A stretch of 5,185 bases of DNA from positions 1 to 5,185 of the forward strand of contig JAMONE010000252.1 in assembly GCA_027066695.1 (NCBI GenBank), written 5' to 3'. The notes beneath the pieces are model-generated. The model searched no databases. It worked only from the letters and a program-made list of their open reading frames with translations, and was not told where the DNA came from. A program made the translations under genes and the position numbers. Origin of the DNA: Micavibrio sp. GTDB lineage: Bacteria; Pseudomonadota; Alphaproteobacteria; Micavibrionales; Micavibrionaceae. Shown one piece after another: positions 1 through 5,185 of this stretch; position 1 is the first letter of the stretch; the number at the start of each line of letters is the position of its first letter.

Positions 1-101
1 AATGAATCCTAATTGGTATTAACTGCTTATTCCATTGTTCTAAAACAGTGAATAATTTGGTTCTAAAAATTTCCTTTTTCGTCCACCACCATAATAAAAA
101 T

Positions 102-130
102 TTGCCCTTAAAAAAATCATATGCTAAACT
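102..130 (+). promoter_or_regulatory. Candidate sigma70-type promoter for the small secreted protein gene
   Basis: TTGCCC (102-107) and TAAACT (125-130) are separated by exactly 17 bases and each matches the sigma70 consensus at 4 of 6 positions. Transcription would start near position 137, leaving a leader of about 27 bases before the ATG at 164. A GTGAGGG stretch (151-157), ending six bases before the ATG, is the likely ribosome binding site. The match is moderate and the region is AT-rich, so chance resemblance is possible. Confidence 0.4.
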
Positions 131-163
131 ACATGCATAGGATATTTTTTGTGAGGGCTTTTT

Positions 164-718
164 ATGCGTATTTTATTTGTTATTATGATTTTTGCTTTTT
201 CTGTTACATCATCTACCCCAGCTAAAGCCATGGCATGTGGCTCTGCTGCCAGTGTGGGCGCAATTACATCCGTATTATCTGAAATACCTGATGCCATTAA
301 AACTTTTGGCTTTATGGAAGATATTTACCTTAGCTGTGGTTCGAGCGGGTGTAAATGGAAATTTAAATGCCGAAGCACTGCTTTTTTAAAGAATCTCGAG
401 AAGGGATTGAAAGCTTTTTGCTCTATAATTGATGGATTAGAAGGATCCCCTCTTGCGGTTCCAGTTGTTTCCGCTATTAATGGGAAACTAATGAACATAA
501 AAACAAATTTAAGCTCACTTTCAGGAATTGAAAGTAGCATAACAGATGAAATGGCACTCATGGCGTATGTAGACAACAAAATGCTTAGCATTAATAGCAG
601 CATGCTTGATATTCAATCACTGATGCCAAATGTCAATACTGGCGTTACAAACACAGTAAAATTAAAACTAAAAAACAAGTATATTAGTTATTGCGTGCAA
701 GGTGCTTACGCTTACTAA
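164..718 (+). CDS. Small secreted six-cysteine protein, unknown function
   Basis: This 184-residue protein belongs to no family I recognise. Residues 1-22 form a typical Sec signal peptide: MRILF followed by a hydrophobic core and an A-K-A cleavage site, so it should be exported to the periplasm or beyond. The mature part has six cysteines (C25, C58, C63, C69, C86, C177), enough for three disulfides; four of them cluster at residues 58-86 within a lysine-rich stretch. Residues 105-155 look helical and amphipathic, and the chain ends in the aromatic Y-A-Y. The ATG at 164 is supported by a GAGG-type ribosome binding site at good spacing and by the signal peptide starting right there. The gene ends 4 bases before the stop codon of the convergent usher gene. 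It could be an accessory or surface component linked to the fibre genes, but only its proximity suggests this. The gene call is firm and the function is unknown. Confidence 0.8.
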   Translation: MRILFVIMIFAFSVTSSTPAKAMACGSAASVGAITSVLSEIPDAIKTFGFMEDIYLSCGSSGCKWKFKCRSTAFLKNLEKGLKAFCSIIDGLEGSPLAVPVVSAINGKLMNIKTNLSSLSGIESSITDEMALMAYVDNKMLSINSSMLDIQSLMPNVNTGVTNTVKLKLKNKYISYCVQGAYAY

Positions 719-722
719 ATCA

Positions 723-743
723 CTACCGACCTGAAGTCGGTAG
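723..743. terminator. Perfect hairpin at the convergent gene junction; possible bidirectional terminator
   Basis: Arms CTACCGAC (723-730) and GTCGGTAG (736-743) pair perfectly across a 5-base loop. The hairpin sits directly after the right-going gene that stops at 718, and it contains the last six codons and the TAG stop of the left-going usher gene. Its position suits a shared terminator. However, neither strand has a good T-run after the stem, so it is not a canonical intrinsic terminator and may instead stabilise the 3' ends or block read-through weakly. Confidence 0.5.
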
Positions 744-3700
744 GCTAGCACTCACCTGCTTCATGTATGAGGGATAGATTTCAACTTTACAATATTGATC
801 TCTAGCTAGAAGAGCGTGGCATCGGTTATATGCGCTATCTAGCGTCTTATCTTTAATACCAACGCGCAAAGTATGTTTGCCAGTTTTTATATTTGCAAAG
901 CTTTGGGCTGGCGGTACAAAAAGCTCTCCTCCAGCTAGGATTTCATTATAGCGCGAGCGAATTTTGAACCAGACAACCGACATTAATAAACGAGAATTAA
1001 ACTCGCCCAAATTCAATACTAAATCATTGTCTTTGGCAGAAAAATCAATATGAGGGTGACGGGATTTATAATCATCAAGGTTAGGCAAAAACGCACTCGG
1101 AATATCCCCCTCGCCCATATATACATATAAATTATTACCGTAAATCACATTGCCATCATAGCCAATTTCAATTTGCTGTGGCTCTGGCCTGATAAATCTT
1201 CCACGAACGGCGCTTTTCTCATCAATAATAAGGAAATACCGCCCTGGTGGGACTTGGGGGAAATAATAAAATCCGCTAGCATCTGTAAGAACAGAATTTT
1301 CAACTTCACCATCCTTATTATATAATTTTAAATTAACATTTCTAAGTGGAACAGGCTTTGCATCTTTAAGGGTATCGCCTACAGAAAAATCAGAGCTATA
1401 ACCATCACGTCTTTCCTGTGGCACAACGCGCGCATAGACGCTACCATCAATTTCACCAGCAATATGAACAGGAAAAGTAACTTCCGCAATATACCCCTCA
1501 CGCGGGAGAATTGATACCCCCTCAAATTCACTAACCCATGTTGGGTCTTGCAAGCTATCATTATCAAGAATTATATCGGTTAACCTTAACTTACCCATCC
1601 CCGTAAACATAGCCACGCCATTTTCATCAGTTGTTCGCCGCCCACCATTTTGCAAAGATTTTGCAATAACCCCCTCTAACGGTTCATCCACGCCATTAAA
1701 TATGCCATCACCATTTTTATCGAGATAAACAAATACACTAACAACGCCAGAATTTGTAAGATTACGATCATATGATTTAACGCGGTTACGAAATGGATCA
1801 CGCAAAATACCAAAGCGCGTATTTAGGCCAGCAAAAAAATCTTGCTCGCTGTTATATTTAATACTAGGTGAGATACGCACAAACCCCGCTTGCCAATCAA
1901 TTTTAGCCGAATATTCCATCAATGATTGCTGCTGGCGCTTTGTTGCGCCTAGCTCCAATTTTACCTTTTTGGTGAAATCTCGCGAATATGTTGCAAGTAC
2001 GCTTCTAAGCTCGCTATCAGGCATAATTTTATAATCAACACCAAATCTTAAGCGATTGCGCCCTATTGATCCCGAAATATTAGTATAGGAAGACAATGTA
2101 TCATCTGATGACTTACTGTTAGTTTCATGCTGAAACTGCTCACTTATTGCTACACGCTTAATAGATGAGCTAATTCCAGCCGTAGTATTTAATGTGTAAT
2201 CACTATCTGAATTTAAAGAGTAATTAGATCTAACATTATATCTATGTTTGTTATTATTCAGCCAAGGCAACGGTCCTGTAATACTTATATTATTTGTAAA
2301 AGCTCCCGAATCTAATTGTTCCCCACTAGATTGAGAATCAAAACCATCCCCCTGCCAGCTAAGCGAATTACTAAATTCATGTTTACCAAAATCACGCCTA
2401 AGAGATAACTCACTACGGATATCTCCCTCATCATCAACAGCAATTCTTGCATTTACCAATGTTTGAGCAATTGTGGTTGAAACGCCGACATTACCAACAG
2501 TGCTGCGCTCACCCTCATGCTCGGAACTCCAAAGACCAGCAGAAACAGCCGTGCCATCTACTATTGGCTTTTCGTAATAAACCGAGACATTTACGCTACC
2601 ATTATCAACATCATCAAAAGAGCCTGTATTTTTTTTAGTATATGTGTTTTCCCCATCTAAAGAAACCGACACATCATATACGCCTTGCTGCCCCCTTGCT
2701 AAAGATTGATTAACTGGAACAAACACATTTTCTTCACGAACTTCGCCTTGAGGGCCATAAAAAATAAGCTTGAAATTATTGTTGGTCAAAAATAAATTAA
2801 CATTATCAAAGCTATAAAAACCATCATCATCAATTTCACGAAAGCCTACAATTTGATTGTTTCTATAAAGCTCAACATCCCAACCAGGGAAGGCTGTTCC
2901 TGAAATTCCTGTCATTGGCGTTGTAAAGGTACGGAGGGGATCTGTATTGGTAATCCGCACCCCAAGCTCTTGAGTTACCTGCCCACCCAAAGGAACACGC
3001 GCAGTCGTAACATCTCCGATATCAAATCTACGCGCTTTCAACGCCCCTAATAAATCAGCATCAACCGATTCTTGTTTATAATTAACACGGACACTTGATA
3101 ATTGTCTGGTATTATCAAATCGAGATTGAGTTATTAAAGTACCATAAGCCAAATCTCCAGCTGTTCTAACATTTACACTATGCAGATCATGCCCCTTTTC
3201 CTCACCTCCATTTTTCATATAAGTTGAGTTTGTCGCCACATCTATAGACGGAGCTCCCATCATTTTATAATCACTCCCCCCTCTAGGGAGGCTGGATTTA
3301 GATTTTTTACGTTTTGTATATTCTGCATTTCTACGATTATACCGCTCCTGAATTGGCAGTAATTCAGATGATTTTATTTTAAGCTCTTGTGATGAAATAA
3401 CAGGGCTAAACTCAAAATTCATCCACTGACCAAGCTCATCCGCTGGAATCCATATGTCATTATCCTTAATAATCACATTATCAGAGACTTTAAACTCTCC
3501 TATATCACTGCGTACTATTTTATTATCCAAATCAAGGAAAAAATCCCTTTCCTCTCGAACATACCAACCCTTCGCACTTTTATTTTCCATATCAATCAAT
3601 ATAGGTATTTGCAAAACATCCGTCATATCACGAAGAGATAAAAGAATCTTACTATTTTGCACCAACCCCAAAATGATACCATCTATACGTAAATTTTTCG

Positions 3701-3968
3701 CAAGAATTGGTTGCAACAACAATATCTCGCCTTCAGGTAAAATATTTTTTTCATTGATAATACCACGCGAATGAAGCTGATTATCAACATGTGCCAATCG
3801 TGATTTCAACTTATCAACAAAAGACCGCGCCAGAGATAATCTTTGAGAATTATCAATATGAACGATGCCCTCACGCACCGCTGATTGCTGCGCTTTAACC
3901 TGCAATGGCATTAAAACCACGCACAAAAAAGTGCTATATAAAAAAATAAAATGAAAAATATTTTTCAT
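723..3968 (-). CDS. Outer-membrane usher-like protein for fimbrial (pilin) secretion
   Basis: Probable outer-membrane usher that would export and assemble pilin subunits on the cell surface. The 1081 residues begin with a signal peptide (1-26, cleavage after V-K-A). Residues about 79-208 form a periplasmic N-terminal domain ending in LPIQERYNRR, as in alphaproteobacterial usher-like proteins, followed by a basic linker (218-226). Residues about 260-350 and 430-740 are rich in alternating polar/hydrophobic strands, as expected of a beta-barrel. Between them, 354-417 is a plug-like Ig insertion with the usher hallmarks PGWDVELYRN, DDDGFYSFDNV and FYGPQGEVREE. After the barrel come an SdrD/Cna-B-like domain with a calcium-loop-like DKNGDGIFNGVDE (750-762), a second regulatory-like beta domain (about 877-950), and a C-terminal segment carrying the only cysteines of the mature chain (C1050, C1060). 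It is longer than classical FimD/PapC ushers, which are about 800-880 residues. The start is set by the signal peptide; the ribosome binding site is weak. The gene is divergent from the pilin-like gene and appears monocistronic. The usher role is inferred from family resemblance. Confidence 0.82.
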   Translation of the reverse strand: MKNIFHFIFLYSTFLCVVLMPLQVKAQQSAVREGIVHIDNSQRLSLARSFVDKLKSRLAHVDNQLHSRGIINEKNILPEGEILLLQPILAKNLRIDGIILGLVQNSKILLSLRDMTDVLQIPILIDMENKSAKGWYVREERDFFLDLDNKIVRSDIGEFKVSDNVIIKDNDIWIPADELGQWMNFEFSPVISSQELKIKSSELLPIQERYNRRNAEYTKRKKSKSSLPRGGSDYKMMGAPSIDVATNSTYMKNGGEEKGHDLHSVNVRTAGDLAYGTLITQSRFDNTRQLSSVRVNYKQESVDADLLGALKARRFDIGDVTTARVPLGGQVTQELGVRITNTDPLRTFTTPMTGISGTAFPGWDVELYRNNQIVGFREIDDDGFYSFDNVNLFLTNNNFKLIFYGPQGEVREENVFVPVNQSLARGQQGVYDVSVSLDGENTYTKKNTGSFDDVDNGSVNVSVYYEKPIVDGTAVSAGLWSSEHEGERSTVGNVGVSTTIAQTLVNARIAVDDEGDIRSELSLRRDFGKHEFSNSLSWQGDGFDSQSSGEQLDSGAFTNNISITGPLPWLNNNKHRYNVRSNYSLNSDSDYTLNTTAGISSSIKRVAISEQFQHETNSKSSDDTLSSYTNISGSIGRNRLRFGVDYKIMPDSELRSVLATYSRDFTKKVKLELGATKRQQQSLMEYSAKIDWQAGFVRISPSIKYNSEQDFFAGLNTRFGILRDPFRNRVKSYDRNLTNSGVVSVFVYLDKNGDGIFNGVDEPLEGVIAKSLQNGGRRTTDENGVAMFTGMGKLRLTDIILDNDSLQDPTWVSEFEGVSILPREGYIAEVTFPVHIAGEIDGSVYARVVPQERRDGYSSDFSVGDTLKDAKPVPLRNVNLKLYNKDGEVENSVLTDASGFYYFPQVPPGRYFLIIDEKSAVRGRFIRPEPQQIEIGYDGNVIYGNNLYVYMGEGDIPSAFLPNLDDYKSRHPHIDFSAKDNDLVLNLGEFNSRLLMSVVWFKIRSRYNEILAGGELFVPPAQSFANIKTGKHTLRVGIKDKTLDSAYNRCHALLARDQYCKVEIYPSYMKQVSASLPTSGR

Positions 3969-4057
3969 CTAAAATACCATCGTTTTTTGTGCATAAAAAA
4001 GTGAATAACTCAGTGGAAAAGAGCACAAAGCCCTTAAATTCATTACATCACACCCTA

Positions 4058-4085
4058 TTGACAAAAACAATTGTTTAATGATAAA
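4058..4085 (+). promoter_or_regulatory. Upstream secondary promoter candidate for the pilin-like gene
   Basis: A perfect TTGACA (4058-4063) is followed after 16 bases by GATAAA (4080-4085), which matches the -10 consensus at 4 of 6 positions. The spacer contains the 12-base palindrome at 4065-4076, where a bound repressor would block polymerase. It is weaker than the promoter at 4104-4132 because of its -10 element. Confidence 0.3.
4065..4076. promoter_or_regulatory. Perfect 12-bp palindrome, candidate operator
   Basis: AAACAATTGTTT reads identically on both strands. It lies inside the spacer of the upstream promoter candidate and 28 bases before the -35 of the stronger one, roughly mid-way through the divergent region, so a dimeric regulator here could act on both genes. 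No regulator gene is present in the window to pair with it, and AT-rich palindromes arise by chance fairly often. Confidence 0.35.
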
Positions 4086-4103
4086 AAGTAATTAGTTAAA
4101 GGG

Positions 4104-4132
4104 TTGACCTATAAAAGTTAGCCACATATATT
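4104..4132 (+). promoter_or_regulatory. Strong sigma70-type promoter candidate for the pilin-like gene
   Basis: TTGACC (4104-4109) and TATATT (4127-4132) are spaced by the ideal 17 bases, and each matches the consensus at 5 of 6 positions. Transcription would start near 4139, giving an untranslated leader of about 124 bases before the ATG at 4263. This is the best promoter match in the window and fits high expression of a structural subunit. Confidence 0.6.
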
Positions 4133-4247
4133 TTAATTAAATTAGAAATATTAATAATGATTTAACCATTTATGTATGATACTAATAATAAGGATATGAA
4201 TTTATCTCACCCAATTACTGAGTAACAGTATTTAATCTAGGGAAAAA

Positions 4248-4253
4248 AAGGAG
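4248..4253 (+). promoter_or_regulatory. Strong ribosome binding site of the pilin-like gene
   Basis: AAGGAG preceded by an A-run ends 9 bases before the ATG at 4263. This fixes the start codon and suggests efficient translation, in contrast to the weak site of the divergent usher gene. Confidence 0.8.
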
Positions 4254-4262
4254 AAACCTAAT

Positions 4263-4841
4263 ATGAGACACAACACCCTGAAACTTATGGCCTTAACGAG
4301 TGCAGTAGCACTTAGCTTCGCCTTCACAAATAATTCATTTGCACAAACAGAAACAGTCGGCGCAACACTGATAACCTCAAGTACTATCGCAACAACAGAT
4401 GTATCTGACATGGATTTTGGAACATGGCTTGTTCAAATCGGAACAGTTGATGCTGGTGCGGGTGACGTTATAATGACCATAACAGATGACACCACAGCAG
4501 CCGTATCAGTCGCAGGCATTTCAGATTCGCAAGTAGTTCAAATTATAGCCCCAACTACGGAAGCTGTTGTTAACGTTCAAATACCTGCCCCAGGCACTTT
4601 AAGCATGACACGTGGCGCATTAACCGACTTTGGCGATGCCGGGTTATCATTAACCACAACCTCATGGCAGCAGGTTGGTGGCGCGGGAACTGCTGATATA
4701 GCGAACGGTGCTTCAGTAAACATAACAGTAGGAGCAGGTGGAGTAGATGAAGTAATTCACTTCGGTGCTGATATAACAATGTCAGCTACACCGGCAGATG
4801 ATACACATACAGCAAGCTTCCCTGTAACCTTTACTTACTAA
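4263..4841 (+). CDS. DUF4402-like pilin subunit (exported beta-rich protein)
   Basis: Probable fibre subunit secreted through the neighbouring usher. The 192-residue precursor has a signal peptide at 1-27 (hydrophobic core ALTSAVALSFAF, cleavage after SFA). The mature 165 residues are rich in Thr, Ala, Val and Gly with alternating beta-strand patterns. The MDFGTW motif (50-55) near the N-terminus, the HFGADITMSATPAD segment (166-179) and the terminal ASFPVTFTY strand (184-192) resemble DUF4402 proteins, which are encoded beside usher and chaperone genes in many alphaproteobacteria. The terminal aromatic strand is what pilins offer to a periplasmic chaperone. There are no cysteines and no lysines, one arginine and 18 acidic residues in the mature chain, so the fibre would be strongly acidic. 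The gene has a strong ribosome binding site, a good upstream promoter and its own terminator, so it appears to be transcribed alone. The family call comes from motif resemblance and context; another small beta-sandwich surface protein is the alternative. Confidence 0.75.
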   Translation: MRHNTLKLMALTSAVALSFAFTNNSFAQTETVGATLITSSTIATTDVSDMDFGTWLVQIGTVDAGAGDVIMTITDDTTAAVSVAGISDSQVVQIIAPTTEAVVNVQIPAPGTLSMTRGALTDFGDAGLSLTTTSWQQVGGAGTADIANGASVNITVGAGGVDEVIHFGADITMSATPADDTHTASFPVTFTY

Positions 4842-4870
4842 TCTCTGTTTTTCATGTGTAAACTAAAACT

Positions 4871-4895
4871 AAAAGGCGCTATTTTGCGCCTTTTT
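4871..4895 (+). terminator. Rho-independent terminator after the pilin-like gene
   Basis: AAAAGGCGC (4871-4879) pairs with GCGCCTTTT across a 6-base loop (4880-4885), and the stem runs into five T residues (4891-4895). It starts 29 bases after the stop codon. The A-run before the stem supplies a shorter T-run on the other strand, so it may also stop leftward transcription coming from the insertion sequence. Confidence 0.9.
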
Positions 4896-4970
4896 ATGCT
4901 ACAAGAACCATTCTTATAAGTACGTATGTCTTTTGTCATGATGTTTAGAAGTATCATATAGTAGGTTGCG

Positions 4971-5185
4971 TTAAGAATTGCAGTAAAATAAATCATCAAT
5001 AACCGCCCCTTCTGGCAAAGATCTTCTTAGTTTTTTCATTGCCACAAATGTTTTTCTATGGGGTTTAGATGTGGTGAGTAAGGTGGTAAAAACAATACAA
5101 AGCAGCCTGCCGCTTTGATGATATCCCTTGTTTCTTGCGACTTGTGGAAGCTAGCGTTATCCATCACTATAACGCTGCCTTTCTT
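4971..5185 (-). pseudogene. IS630-family transposase, C-terminal part, frameshifted and cut by the window edge
   Basis: Read leftward from the right edge, the open frame encodes the C-terminal catalytic half of a DDE transposase. It contains VIVMDNASFHKS with the second catalytic aspartate, then LPPYSPHLNPIEK with the catalytic glutamate. The D and E are separated by 34 residues, the spacing of the IS630-Tc1-mariner superfamily. Four codons after the IEK motif, past HLWQ, a TGA (5036-5038) interrupts the frame. The expected C-terminal tail (MKKLRRSLPEGAVIDD...) continues in the -1 frame from 5039 down to a TAA at 4971-4973. This fits a one-base loss, for example of a G in the stretch that should read W-A-M-K-K. 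The N-terminal part and the left inverted repeat lie outside the window. The nearer element end probably lies just beyond the stop, near TATAGTAGG (4959-4967), but cannot be fixed from one end. Confidence 0.88.

Larger units (their letters stand above)
3969..4262. promoter_or_regulatory. Divergent AT-rich control region between usher and pilin-like genes
   Basis: These 294 bases contain no gene and separate two divergently transcribed genes, so both promoters should lie here. The right-facing side has a strong promoter candidate and ribosome binding site, annotated separately. On the left-facing side I found no convincing promoter for the usher gene. Symmetric sequences that could bind regulators are AAACAATTGTTT (4065-4076), TTTAATTAAA (4132-4141, over the predicted start of transcription) and TACTG/CAGTA arms (4216-4230). 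The tract 4124-4170 is almost pure A+T, which could favour DNA bending or binding by nucleoid proteins. Confidence 0.6.

Noticed and set aside
37..68. Direct repeat GTTCTAAAA at 37-45 and 60-68
   Set aside because: It is nine AT-rich bases, occurs twice only, and lies well upstream of the promoter candidate; chance is the simplest explanation.
192..603. Overlapping open frames on both strands inside the small secreted protein gene
   Set aside because: The 164-718 frame has the signal peptide, ribosome binding site and cysteine pattern; the others have no support.
723..740. LPTSGR at the usher C-terminus resembles a sortase LPXTG-type signal
   Set aside because: It is LPTSG rather than LPXTG, no hydrophobic segment and basic tail follow it, and the organism appears Gram-negative.
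3454..3774. 106-codon open frame on the plus strand
   Set aside because: It lies wholly inside the usher gene on the opposite strand, has no ribosome binding site or recognisable domain, and reads as a shadow frame.
4570..4779. 69-codon open frame antisense to the pilin-like gene
   Set aside because: It has a low-complexity Leu/His/Arg composition typical of the complement of a Thr/Ala/Val-rich gene, and no start signals.
4896..4970. Short palindromes (CTTATAAG, TACGTA) between the terminator and the transposase remnant, considered as IS inverted repeat or attachment site
   Set aside because: They are too short and not matched to a second end within the window, so the IS boundary cannot be assigned.

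Overview
This window looks like the chromosome of a low-GC Gram-negative bacterium, most likely an alphaproteobacterium. The evidence is three exported proteins with Sec signal peptides, an outer-membrane usher of the kind found beside DUF4402 pilin-like proteins in alphaproteobacteria, and an IS630-type transposase remnant. The taxonomic call is an inference from protein style and AT-rich composition, because no rRNA or other marker gene is present.

Layout from left to right. Positions 1-163 are AT-rich non-coding DNA with one plausible promoter (102-130). Positions 164-718 (+) encode a small secreted protein with six cysteines and no recognised family. Only 4 bases separate it from the convergent, 1081-residue usher-like gene at 723-3968 (-). 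A perfect 8-bp-stem hairpin at 723-743 contains the last codons and stop of the usher gene. Positions 3969-4262 are a 294-bp AT-rich divergent regulatory region with a good sigma70-type promoter facing right (4104-4132), a second weaker one upstream, and palindromes that could be operators. Positions 4263-4841 (+) encode a 192-residue exported beta-rich protein that resembles DUF4402 pilin-like subunits, followed by a clear intrinsic terminator (4871-4895). From 4971 to the right edge lies the C-terminal part of an IS630-family transposase on the minus strand, apparently frameshifted.

The usher and the pilin-like gene are divergently transcribed from a shared control region and probably form the core of a surface-fibre secretion system. 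The usher would be the outer-membrane pore and assembly platform, and the DUF4402-like protein the fibre subunit. The periplasmic chaperone and tip adhesin expected of such a system are not in the window. They may lie beyond the insertion sequence, elsewhere in the genome, or be lost. The six-cysteine secreted protein is a neighbour of unknown function; a link to the fibre system is only a possibility.
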